A DNA stretch of 64,000 nucleotides from Ampelocalamus luodianensis. Lineage: Eukaryota; Streptophyta; Magnoliopsida; Poales; Poaceae. Made by a program: the position numbers and the translations under genes. The notes under the pieces were generated by a model. That model was not told the DNA's origin and made no database searches. It saw only the letters and a program-made list of their open reading frames with translations. Where the stretch lies: contig CM070618.1 in assembly GCA_036346255.1 (NCBI GenBank), forward strand, positions 62,011,655-62,075,654, written 5' to 3'. Below, one piece after another: positions 34,831 through 46,099 of this stretch; the stretch's first letter is position 1, and every line of letters starts with the position of its first letter.

Positions 34831-36055
34831 CAGTGGCGAATCCAATGGGGGGCTTCGTTAGGCTGAAGCCCACCCTCCATCCAGCGGCCGGAATCCCCAT
34901 GGTCCAACCTTCAGTCCTTCAATAGTTCAACCTCCGGCTCCGGGCGCCAAACGAAGAAGAAAGAAGCAGTCAAGCACAAGCCCAGGCCCAACTCATAGTC
35001 TTACATCCACCGGTCCACACAGTCCCCAATCCCCGTTCAATCGATCGATTCCACATTCAATCGAGCAAGGCGCACCTAAGGGAGCTGGGGCGAGCCACCG
35101 CGGTCCGCGCGTCGCCGCTGGTAGCTGGACTGTCAGAGCCCGGAGGAGGCCAAGGAGGGAGGCTGTCGGGGCGTCGGGCTGAGGCAAGGAGCCAGTGGTT
35201 GAAGGGGATTCGCCGGAGGGGGAGCCGGAGGCGGAGAAGAATCTGGGCGGCCGGGCGGCGGCCGAGGCAGGAGCCGGCCGCAGCGCACTGGATGGCCAGT
35301 GGGGAGGGGAGCCGCAGCCGGGTTGGGGATAGGGGGAGGGGGAGCCGGAGGCGCAGGCGGATCTAGGCGCAGGCGGCAGCCGGGTGGCCAGGTGGGGGAG
35401 GGGGAGCCCGAGTCGGCGAGCCTGGAGGCGATTTGGGGATTTAACGATTGATATTGGGAGGAGGCCGAGTGAAGTGATGTGCTTTTGTGCTGAGAAAGTG
35501 AGAAGGAGAAGGACCGAAGCCCGAAGCAGTCAACTAGTCAAGTGCTCAGCTCAACTGCTGAAGGCCTGTGCTGGTAATATACTCAGTGCTCAATTTCTAA
35601 TTTGTTAGCAAGTTTGATATAGTATGGTATATACTCAATTAGCTAGCCATTAATTCATAGGTTTGTAATAATAGAGAAACAAACTTTGCATAAATATTTC
35701 ATAAGTAATTCAAGTAGTACTCCTCCAACCGATGAGAGCGCAACTCAACCTGCTCAATTTCTAATTTGTTAGTAAGTTTGATATAGTATGGTATATACTC
35801 AATTAGCCATTAATTCATAAGTTTGCAATAATAGAGAAATGAACTTTGCGTAAATATTTCACAAGTAATTCAAGTAGTACTCCTCCAACCGATGAGAGCG
35901 CAACTCAACCAAAGAAGCATCGACTAAAATTTCTCTTTTTTTGTTTTGCTTTTATTCATGTATGAAACTATGGATTTGATTTCACAAGAATATAAGACTA
36001 TGTTTGTTGCTTTAAGCGGTTGAACCTACCCTTATTTTTCATCTTGGAATCGCCG
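34831..36055. mobile_element. hAT-type element, copy 1 (CAGTGGCGAATCCA end)
   Basis: The start CAGTGGCGAATCCAATGG and the end (minus strand CGGCGATTCCAAG) are inverse. The first 180 bp and the TTTGTTAG...GGTATATACT region match 60201-61561. It is 1.2 kb with a GC-rich left part and no transposase. The flanks do not form an 8-bp duplication. Confidence 0.6.
35587..35910. repeat. Direct tandem duplication, units of 164 and 160 bp
   Basis: 35587-35750 and 35751-35910 are nearly identical, from TGCTCAATTTCTAATTTGTT to GAGAGCGCAACTCAACC. The second unit lacks a 4-bp GCTA-type repeat. The duplication is inside hAT copy 1 and absent from copy 2. Confidence 0.85.
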
Positions 36056-36501
36056 GTGAGCAAGTCAAGTGTCATGCTCTTTCCTCCACTTTTTTTCTTA
36101 CCAGAATAGTCAAGCGTCCTGCCTGACCCTTGCTTTGTTCTGTAGCACGGTCTGTCCTTTATGGAATCTCACAACTCGCAGAAAGCTAACAAGCCGTACA
36201 GCAAAATCTTCGGCTCAATTTATATGTTGGCACGATCAGCTTATGAAAATTTCAAGAGGGGAGAGAAGAGTGGACCAAAATCAATCAACATCTCATCTTC
36301 AATCTGCCTTTTCCCATGAACACAGTCGGTAGTTCAATCAAGAAGTTTCTCGGCCTGAAAAATACAGCAACAAACTTAAGAAAAAGCCTATATATATTGG
36401 GCCGGGTAAAACTTGGGCAAAAAAGAAGCCCATTCATATTTGGACAGTTGTACCTTTGTTCTAGGCTACATGAGCTAAACATTGTGTGATTTTGTGGTGC
36501 G
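36056..36501. other. AT-rich spacer before the peroxidase fragment
   Basis: I looked for upstream peroxidase exons (distal-His region, haem pocket) on the plus strand and saw none. Confidence 0.4.
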
Positions 36502-37066
36502 GGCGGTGGGCCGTACTACGCGGTGAAGAAGGGACGGGAGGACAGCAAGGTGTCCCTGGCGGGCAGAGTGCGCGGCAGCCTCCCCCGCGCCAACTCCACC
36601 GTGGACGAGCTCCTCCGCGTGTTCGCCTCGAGGGGACTTGGCGTGGGCGACCTGGTGGCGCTGTCGGGGGCGCAAACGGTCGGCTTCGCGCACTGCGCCC
36701 ACTTCGTGGGCCGCCTCTACGACTTCCGCGGCACGCGGCAGCAGGACACGGTCATGGACGCGCGGCTCGCGAAGGCGCTGCGCATGTCGTGCCTCTACAC
36801 CGGCGGCAGCGCCCGCGTCGTGGTGTCGTTCGACGTGAGCACCGCGTTCCCGTTCGACCACGCCTACTACGCCAACCTGCAGGCGAGGCTGGGCCTACTC
36901 GCCTCCGACCAGGAGCTCTTCCTGGACGCGCGGACCAGGCCGCTCGTGCAGGAGCTCGGCGCCGACAAGAACCGCTTCTTCCATGCCTTCGCCGCCAGCC
37001 CGCCAGCAATGGACAGGATGGGATCCATCCGGGTCAAGAATGGCAGGAAGGGAGAGACGAGGAAAG
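36502..37066 (+). pseudogene. Class III peroxidase, C-terminal exon fragment without proximal His
   Basis: The frame GGPYYAVKKGREDSKVSLAGR through RANSTVDELLRVFASRGLG, VGDLVALSGAQTVGFAHC, FDHAYYANLQARLGLLASDQELF and MGSIRVKNGRKGETRKVC is the last exon of a secreted plant peroxidase (peroxidase 31/41/63-like). In the family the His in SGAHT is the proximal haem ligand. Here codon 36673-36675 is CAA, so Gln replaces it. The distal-His half, signal peptide and earlier exons are missing upstream. After KVC the frame runs into unrelated sequence and stops at 37314. The segment is about 70% GC against AT-rich neighbours. It is a dead copy, moved or left behind by rearrangement. Confidence 0.88.
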
Positions 37067-39416
37067 TTTGTAACCAAATGATCGAGCGATCGTTTGGTCG
37101 ATCAACTGTCCGTCGATATGGTTGGTCTATACAGGAAAAGATAGCTCTGTCATGGTTACATGTGGAGCTCGTTCAGCAGGACGGAGCATCACCTCGGCTA
37201 ACCTGGCAGCATTTTAGAAGAAAAAAAATTAACAGTATGTATGCAAGTCACAATTGGTCCAATTTAGTTAGATCGGGTTCATCTAGAAGATCTATTGTTG
37301 CCGTCTGCTACTAGTTATTATACTACTTAATGAGACAGCGACTTCAATCGTGCGGTGGCAAAGCACGGAAGCAGCGGACGAGACGACGAGACGCTAGCCA
37401 CTGATGCGTCGCAGGCGACGACAAATACGCAACCGACGGCCGGAGAATCAAATTTGTGTGCGCGTAGGGCGTGTAGTCAGTAATGAGCGGCGTGTGCTTT
37501 TGAATTTGCTTTAATCTTTGAACCCCTGTCGTTCAGAGTTTAGAAGAGCTATCTTTTGCTGTATAATATATGCCATTCTAGATAGAGTAGCTAGCTTGAT
37601 CTGTTTTTGGTTGTGTTTTTTTGCAGGAAATGTGTGCAGGTCGCAATCTTGTTTTGTTTCCCCCTCTCGGTGTGTTTGTATGGGCGTGCCGGTTTTTACA
37701 AGCACGTCGCGTGTGTTGCGTGGCTTCCTATTTGTTTGATCGAGTTATCGCAGAAACAGGGTCTGCGTGCGACGCTCTCTGTGTAAGCTCAGCCTAGCAG
37801 CTCATCCAAGTTAAATGGAATAACTTACATATTTTAATGAGTTCAAATCAAGCATAAACGTTCTTGGCAAAAAAAAAAAATCAAGCATATAAACGGTACC
37901 GAGTAATGATCATCTGAAAATGCTTCCTTCCTGAAGTACTTGTTGCAACTGAACCAATGTAAATCTTGTTCTGACAAGAGTCAAACGGCAAGTAACATTT
38001 TTTCCCGTCTTCCAAAAAGGGTTGAAACGAAGGGCAACTGACCCAACAATCCAACATCGATCCCGCCAATGGTCACCGGCCAAATTAGCTGAAGAGGGCT
38101 CAAGTGAGTAAATGGAAAAGCTGCCCAGGGAGGAGAGAGAGCAATGAAGCATGCGTACTACATGTCGATCCCTGTACAATCAGGCAGCCTAGAGGTAGAG
38201 AGCGCTGTATGAGAGAGGGTCCTTGGCTAGAGGGGATGTTAAGTCCCATCGCCAGATCCTACGTTTTGTCCCCACGAGCACATCGATCCACTCAGTTTTG
38301 TTGACGACAAAGGCAAACCTTGTTCCATCCATCTTGACGAGAGAGAGAGAGAGAGTCAAAGGTAAGGGAAGGACAGTCCTGTGCTACATATGTAATGTAG
38401 CGCTGGCTCTCTCTCTCTCTCTGGTTGCAGCTGCTCTCTGATTTTCTCTGCTAGGCAGCAGCCAGCTAGAAGGGGGAGGCCCCCCTGCTTTCCTCCTGCC
38501 GCAAGAGGAGAGGGCTGCCTACACGTAACGTATGTCCCCCTATGCCAGCACAGTACTAGCTACAAGGCGCATGCACGGTGGTGACTGGTGAGAAATGAGA
38601 TGGATGGAACGCGCCGATCGAGAATCAGGTGCTCGCCATTTCGGGGGGTTTTAACAGACCGGCCGGCCTCTGCACCGTTCAGCGCAGGCCGTCTAGCCCG
38701 AGTTCTCTCCACGTTCATGTGCCTCGGTGGATTCGTCGTCGTCTTCGGTTCTACTCCTTGTTCGGCTGTTTGCTGCGAAGCTTTTCTGCAAGCGCGTCAG
38801 GAGATTTCACCGTGAAACACCGCGCTGCGCTACTTGTGTATGGCGTGTTCTCTACGTACGTAGGCAGGGGAGTAAGAGTACCGGTGAAATAGTTTTATCA
38901 CTACGTAGCATTCTTCACAAGGGCAAAATAAACTGAACTTTAACATCGGATTCCTTCAGCTTGCTACTTTTCTTGATGGAGTTAAACTGTGAAGTTTCCG
39001 CACATGCTCAACCGTGAATATTAAGAGGATGCATTTCCACTCTCTTTGACGATTGATTAAACAAATATCATATCAATCGATGCAGATTGCCCGCATTTCC
39101 CTTAAAAAGAAGTCTAGATTCCTTAAAGGTATCATTAACCAATTGTACACGAGGGGCAAATATTTCTCTTAAGGGCTTGTTTAGATACATTGTGATCCGA
39201 CTCAATCCCTTCGAATTGACTTGAAATTTAAACTAAAATCCCTTTCAATCTGAATGGATTGGTTCTGATCCCTCCCTATCCAAATAAGTCATAACATGGA
39301 TTACTAAAACACCTCCCAAAAGTGAAGGGATACGAGTAGACTACGATAGCTGGTAATTCAAAATTTCTACCACGTAAACCAGAAACTATACAAGTAAAAG
39401 ATCATAGATCGTTACC
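37067..39416. other. Intergenic stretch, no gene recognised
   Basis: It holds short frames only. It includes GA/CT microsatellites (38339-38354 and 38407-38422), a poly-A run near 37869 and a GC-rich piece at 38600-38880 without a known domain. 39177-39300 has a MITE-like start (GGGCTTGTTTAGATAC). Confidence 0.4.
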
Positions 39417-39424
39417 ACTAGATG

Positions 39425-39647
39425 CGGTGGCGGATCTAGAATGAAAATGACCGGGTGTCCTCACTCCCTATACATATCTTGGGTTATGTTGAGACTTGGG
39501 GTGTCCTCTTATCTTAGATTAGGGTGTCCATACTATATATACAAGGCTATATATAAATAAAAATAATTTTTGACCCTATATATAAAGAAAATGATTTTTG
39601 ACCCGGTGTCCTGTGCACCCCTCTGATGTACTGTAGATTCGCCCCTG
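39425..39647. mobile_element. hAT MITE, 223 bp, TSD ACTAGATG
   Basis: Exact ACTAGATG repeats lie at 39417-39424 and 39648-39655. The ends CGGTGGCGGATCTAGA and (minus) CAGGGGCGAATCTACAG are inverse and related to the larger hATs at 34831 and 60201. Confidence 0.88.
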
Positions 39648-39655
39648 ACTAGATG

Positions 39656-40545
39656 CGTAGTGCAGCGGAAGAAGAGTTAGAGTATTTTGATCCAACGTAG
39701 AGCACGTCGATGTAGTGGTCGTAGTTGATCGTCCACCATAGTCAATCGTCCAACGTAGTCAATCGTCCAATGTCCTCGTCGCTGATCGTCTCCTCCAGCA
39801 ACCAATCGTGTTCCTTGCTAAGTCGTGAATAGTCCTTGAGCGCAACAGCAACCGCAGGAGCGCTTCTACGGTATCCACGCGTCGGAGGAGAAACACCGCG
39901 CACCAGTGTGCTAGCACAACTAGCACGGTAGGAATCTTTCGAGAAGATGCTGCTAGGGTTTCGGTGGGGCAACTCACGTGTCTCGCATCGTGTGTCTCAT
40001 CTAACAGCCATATACATCTCCTTATATAGTGCCCTCGTCGGATCCTATCCGAACTCTTTTTGTTCTAACCCGTTAAGTGTGTGATCCGTTAGGTTCATAC
40101 GTAGTCGGTTGTGACTCGGAAACCTTTTTTCGACCATGAGTCGTTAGCGGTTCCTAGTAGGACATAACGATTCCCGAATACATAAAAATTATATCGGACG
40201 AACCTTAATACAATATGATCTACGACCAGGTTCTTATCACTAACGACCAACTCGTATCTCTATACGACTAGTTCATATTTAGTCTCGATCAGTTCGTAAC
40301 TCCTTACGAGCAAGTTTCGATCACTTAGTGATTATGTTTGACTAGTCTATGACCAGCTCTTATCTCCATACGACTAGTCCCTACCTGATCGAATTGAACG
40401 ACCTTCTCGTGTATTCTCTTTTTGCCTCACGATATCTGGTTGAACTCCAGGTGAGATATTATATCATCCATAAACTGTTCAATACTTTCTCGATCGAGTG
40501 ACGGATAACTTCGTGTGGTCGAACTCTTCGATCACCAGTGGCATG
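39656..40545. other. Unassigned repeat-like sequence left of the solo LTR
   Basis: Continuous with 44719-45400 once the LTR is removed (..GGCATG-GCTAT-GAACTTTC..). It has many GACCA..CGTA motifs (40110-40390), looks like decayed retroelement and contains no intact frame. Confidence 0.35.
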
Positions 40546-41864
40546 GCTATTGTGAGGACCCGGGGTATTTAACTCGTAATACTTAAGCTCCAACTGGTTC
40601 AAGTATTACCAATTAAATATCCTAAGCCTCGATGGACATATGCTTTCCAGAATTGCAACACACATTCATCTTTACAAAATCATCCATCATTTCCATACAA
40701 CTTACAATACTAAGTCTAGCAAAAGACATACATAATATAGAGTTATTACACAAGAGCCGACTGGCCAAATGACACCAAAGTAACATAGATGACAACGGAA
40801 GTAAAAGCGCCATAAGATGGTAATAACAAAAACCAACCGGTAAGCCAATAACCCACAAGGCAACCGACCGGACCGCCAAACTAGTCGCACCCACCGCAAC
40901 GCTACTCACAAAAGTCGATCCCTTGGTGATCCACTTCCTCCTCTACAACAATAGAGCAATGCAGTTGAGTACAAAAATGTACTCGCAAAACTTACGAGTA
41001 ACAAGCCTATACATAGCTACATGCAAGCTGAAACAAAGGAGATGGTTATATGGTTAATTGGACGCATAAAGCAATTTTCATTTGTAATAATGTAATAGAT
41101 TGAAGACAATTTGTCAAATCTGTTTTTAATTATTGAAATAACAGCGAGATAACAATAAGTAATATGAATAACAACCTAGAAGTGACTAACCCAATAGCCA
41201 CCACAACATAGCACAAATTACCCATTCGTACCACCCAAGTTCAAGTTTTAATGAAAAGGTTATAGTCTAACTCTCAAAAGACCTCACCAAGCGTGTCTAT
41301 AACCAAGAACTTGGCTATTAAATAGTTTGAACCCTGCAGGGGTGTACCAATTTACCCACATTTCAGACCACCTTTTGGCCACATAATTAAGCACACTTCC
41401 AAAGGTATGCCGGTATGGCTAAGTCCTACGAGACGTTTCCAATATTATACCTTAACTACGAGCCGCTCGTATGGATAGAAACACATACGCTACATTGCAA
41501 AGCCGAAAGTCAACAATCCTATTCGGGTAAGGCTTTCGGACAACTACAATGCTCCCAACATCTGCCTCCTACAACCTCCTGCGACTCGGAGCTAACACAC
41601 GCCAAAGTACTAAGTCAAGAGAGGTCTCATTTCCCTCTCGTGTGGTTAGCACGCAAAAATGCTTGGTTTAGTGTAACAAGATGTTCGGTCCTTGTTGATT
41701 CGGGCACCAACCATTCACACCCAAAAGCATACCATCTTACCATTGTGCCCAAGTCTAAATCATTTTGTTTTTAGTTTTAGTTTTCTCAATTAAACATAGC
41801 ACAAGGTGTTGAACATAAAGTCATATAAGTTTTTGTGTGATCAAGGTCATCGACTAACGGTCCA

Positions 41865-42355
41865 GTGCTGCAGGGGAGGTCTTAAGGTTAAAGATCTACA
41901 AGCGGAGGTCCTGAACGGCTTAGATCTCCAAAGGGAGATCCTGGACGATCAAGATTTACTCAGAGGAGGTCCTAGACGATAAGATCTATACGAGGGAGGT
42001 CCTGGACGGCCAAGATCTACCAGAGGAGGTTCTGAACGGTCAAGATCTCCACGGGGAGGGCCTCAACAATAAGGTCTAAAAGATGAGAGGTCTTGGACAG
42101 CTGAGATCTCCATGGGGAGGTCCTGAGGTTTTCTTTACAAAAGACCAAGGGTGGTTTTTTTACAAAGAGAACACCAAGGGTGGTCTCGAGGGTGGTTTTT
42201 TTTTGCAAAATACCAAGGGGGTGGTCTTTTGCAAAAATGACCACGTGTGGTCTTTTGCGAAAACACAGAGGGTGATCCTAACGGTCAAGATTAAATCTAA
42301 AGAGGTCTTTAACGGCTAAGATCTAACCTAAGAGGTCCTGAGATTTGTCTAAGAG
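41865..42355. repeat. Tandem array of GAGGTCCTGGACGG..AAGATCT units
   Basis: Around a dozen degenerate units of about 35 bp, containing GAGGTCCT(G/A)(A/G)ACGG and AAGATCT, run through 42120. A second short repeat (GGGTGGT.TTTTTGCAAA.ACCA) occupies 42140-42270. They lie inside the solo LTR. Confidence 0.75.
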
Positions 42356-43204
42356 GTGGTCTTACGACAACAGGACTTCAGTACTACGCGGTTTGCTCGC
42401 CGGCTTGCCGCCAGCGACTCTGGTCACGGCAGCGCAGCCCAAGGGCAGCAAAAGGTTCGCAATATAATTGCGCACATCCTGAGGGTACTCTCGACGGCGG
42501 AGCTGGCCTAAAACGCTGCCGAGTTGGAAAGAGGTGGAGGTGCAAGTACGACCAATTACAAAAACAGCGAAAAGCTCCGCGACGGTCCAAAATAGCAAGT
42601 GTCCGAGCATCTAGGGACTACCATGAATGTACCTGAGCACAGAGGAGGTCCAAAGGTGCCGGTGCGGAGGAAGACGACGCTGAGAAGAGGTCCTGAGCAA
42701 AACGAGAATGAACCCAAGGTAAGGATAGCTTCAAAAGACCTCCTAAATGGCCCAAGAGCAAGTAATTGAAGCATAGAGGTCCTTACCGGGGTTGGGGACG
42801 AAGGGGATGAACACGACCGCGGAGACCCGAAAACTCAAAATTAGGTTGCTCCTGCGAAAGTAACCCAAAATCAAGCTAGGGGATCTGACGAATATGATGA
42901 GACGCTCAGGGCGGAGCAAACGGATTGCCAAAAGAACCCTTGGGGAACTGTCGGCGATGGAGGTCCTCCATGGCCAACAATGGCGACAATGGGTGCTCTT
43001 TGAGTTTTGAGCTCACAGAACAGAGAGGGGGCTAGGGCGACAAAGAGGTGCTCATCATAGACAAAAGGAGGAGCTCGAGAGGTCCTCAAAAGCTCGTCGT
43101 GTCAACGGTTACACGAGGACAAGCTCTAACAAACGGTTTGGAACAAGAGTTCTCGCAAGGGCGAAAAAGGAAGGGAGCAGACGGCTAAACACCGACAACG
43201 ACGA

Positions 43205-44105
43205 AAATGGGGATAATCAATTATCACAGACGGTTCTTGTTCAACCGTGCGTGATAGCTGGGCACGACGGCTCTTATTCGAACCGTTTATGATAGTTTTT
43301 ATTTCAAAAATATTGCCATTTCATGGATACACTCATACACATACACCGTCATTTCGAAGCCTCTAAACATGGATTCATTGATACACATACATGGATTCCC
43401 AACTGCTAAGCCTCCCAATAAATTTCTCAAGCCATGGATACACGCATACACTCGATCATATACAAGTAACAATAGAAGTAGAATCTGGAGGAGAATCTAA
43501 TAGAAATCTGGATATGAATCTAACACAAGTACCACAAGCTCATACATACAAATCTGGATCTGAATCTAATAGAACCTCATATACAAAAGTACCAATAGAA
43601 CCTCATATAACATAGACATCGACGTCGGAGGAGGATCGGAGGAGCTCGGCGTCGCGTTGAGCGAGGAGGACTAGAGGAGGTCGGCGTTGGTGTGGCGTCG
43701 ACTCTCGCTTGTGGGGAGGAAGACCACGTCGAAGGTTGGGGATCTGGGGAGCAAGGGAGGACCGGAGCTCGAGGTGTAGCGGGGGCGAGGAGGCATGAGG
43801 ACTGGAGGAGCAGCTATCACCGGAGCTCGGAGGAGGACGACGAGCAAGGGAGGACGAGCCGCAGGAGGACCGGATGCTTGAGTGCGAGATCGGCGCTTAG
43901 AGGAGGTCGGCCATAATATATAAGGACATATTTTGCCTCCCGCGACGCATTCAAAATTTTTAAATTCCGCGCTACGAATCGGTGGTTCATACAAAACTGA
44001 GGTGATGTCACGAGGTTCATATCACGAACACATTAGTAATCGAGAATACAAACCGTCAAAATGATCGCTGATCCAACGGTAAAGAGTCGTCTGTGATTTG
44101 TATTT
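43205..44105. mobile_element. CACTA-derived fragment nested in the solo LTR
   Basis: It begins with TTATCACAGACGGTTCTTGTTCAACCG and ends with GTCTGTGATTTG, the subterminal motif of the CACTA elements in this window. Between them is GGAGGACCGGAGCTC-type filler. CACTA termini are not preserved. Confidence 0.55.
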
Positions 44106-44718
44106 TACTATGGCTTTAAAATTTTCTCTCTCTGATTTTACCCGAGTGCGGTTAGAGGACTTGGTTCGACCAAGTCAAGTGGTTGGGCTCGAGCTTGACT
44201 TGAGCCCAACAGTGATTTAAGTTAGGGTTTGAATTAGAACATAAAACGTTAGGGAATTTTTCAAGGTAGCAAACTAACTTCAAAAATTATGAAATTTTTA
44301 TAGTAGCTTGCTAACCCAAGTATTGACCTTGGAATTTTTTTAGAGATTTTTATGCAGAGAATTTTTCTCCAAAAATTTCCTAAGGTTCTGAACTTGGGTT
44401 TGACTCAAGGTCAAACTGCTTTGACTGGCCTCTTAAAATATTCAAACAATTTCTAAAAATCGTAAATTTTTTTAGAGGAGTCACACAATATTCCTAGAAT
44501 TTAGAAAAAATATTTTCAAAGGATGATCACAAGTTTATCTAGAAATTTTTTTAAAGATCAAGACCTAGGTTAAAGAGACTTGTGACTTTGAATTTCCACA
44601 ATTCCTTTACAAGAATTCTCAGAGAATTCAACAATAATAGAATGCAAGAAAAAGTTTTAATTTCTACACATTTTCTTACATTTGAAACACAAGCTAAAAC
44701 TTGGGATGTTACAGCTAT

Positions 44719-46099
44719 GAACTTTCTTTATCAGACCACATCGAGGGGTCCATAGATATATCTCCTATTATGTTAGGAAGGGCAAATCCTATATCCGATC
44801 AGTCACATTCCTCCTCTTGTTTCATAGCATACCCGAAGCTACCTTTATAACTACACAGTTACGGGTAGTGTTTGACAACCCCTAAGTGTATTATTACACA
44901 TGTAGAAAATCATGCTGATCTTAGGTCTAAAGATTATACATCATCATTGCTTGAGATCAACTGATGGCACATAAAATCATAACAATCTCAACAGTGTTTA
45001 AAGGTTGGTCAATCCAACACCATGTTCTCTAACACGTGTTCACATTATTGATTTGAGATCCTTATATCTATGACCGTGAAACATGGTCATCAATCACTAC
45101 ATGTGCTAGTCGATGAGTCACTCGTGTTCCGACCAGTGACATCCAACCAGGATACATTAAGAATGACATCATATAAGTTTAAAAAGCTTTACCAACAAAT
45201 TATATAATTGTTAATCTTTATAACCAATGATTCATTCGACGAATAGAATAATATTTATTCAATAACTCATAAGCATAGACGTGATACAATCATCTATGAT
45301 TGACTCTAAGTCATATCACCAGCAAAAAGATGTTACTTGTGGTTGTTTCTTTCAGCGGAAAAATATCCATTTCTCATAAAACAGTTAGTTCACCTAAACA
45401 TAAGACAAAAAAAAAAACTATGTTTACTTGTTTTACTGATTTATGAATGAGAAACCGTTTTCACGCAGGGAAATGGAACAAGCAATTCGTACTTCCTAGC
45501 ATGTACCATGCATGTACAGGCATTGTTCTGGTTTGCTATAGTATTTGTATGTCATGTTCCTGTGCCATGAAGGCTGCTGGCTATATGTGTGCGCGCTAGC
45601 TTGCAGTCCTACTGGCCACATTTAACACAAAACAGTGTAGTAGTAGATGTGATCGTACGTACAGAACCACAGAGAACTTTGGGTACGTATAGTGCAAAGC
45701 GCCAAAGAGTGAGAGAGGTATAGGCAACCTTCTACCGATGGTAAATATTCTGGAACTCGATCGATCGATCGATCGGTTAGAACATTGCACGCAGTAAGAT
45801 CGCAACATTATATTACTAGTACTGTTAATCACCCACCAAAGCTTCATGTTCATAACATGCTAATTAGATTCTACTGAAAACAACATCAGCATACGATGAT
45901 TAAGCTAGACAAGCTAGCAAGAAACAGAGCTCTTTCCAATACGATGGATGATGCCCGTTTACTAATTACTAGAACACGTAGGGTCATGCACGCACACAGA
46001 AATGACAGAAGATTGAAACAAGTAGAACCATAGATTAATCGATCAGTACTGATGATATAAGCCACTTGGGTGCGACACGGCCGGAGACGCGCCTTTTTG
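44719..46099. other. Decayed repeat, then 3' flank of the WOX gene
   Basis: 44719-45400 continues the sequence left of the solo LTR. 45400-46099 is AT-rich single-copy-like sequence downstream of WOX that should include its 3' UTR. A GATC microsatellite lies at 45758-45774. Confidence 0.4.

Larger units (their letters stand above)
40551..44713 (-). mobile_element. Solo LTR, 4.2 kb, TSD GCTAT
   Basis: On the minus strand it starts TGTAACATCCCAAGTTTT and ends CCCGGGTCCTCACA. Exact GCTAT repeats lie at 40546-40550 and 44714-44718. I see no second LTR copy and no pol sequence, so this is one long LTR left after recombination, with later repeats inside. The start is the TGTAACATCCCAA type known from grass Gypsy-like elements. 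Confidence 0.7.

Noticed and set aside
36475..36861. 128-codon minus-strand frame over the peroxidase exon
   Set aside because: It is antisense shadow of the GC-rich peroxidase fragment.
38095..38480. Possible microRNA precursor (GA-rich and CT-rich arms with GGGAGGAGAGAG)
   Set aside because: The pairing comes from GA/CT microsatellites. I could not match a known plant microRNA and the arms do not give a clean hairpin with a 21-nt duplex.
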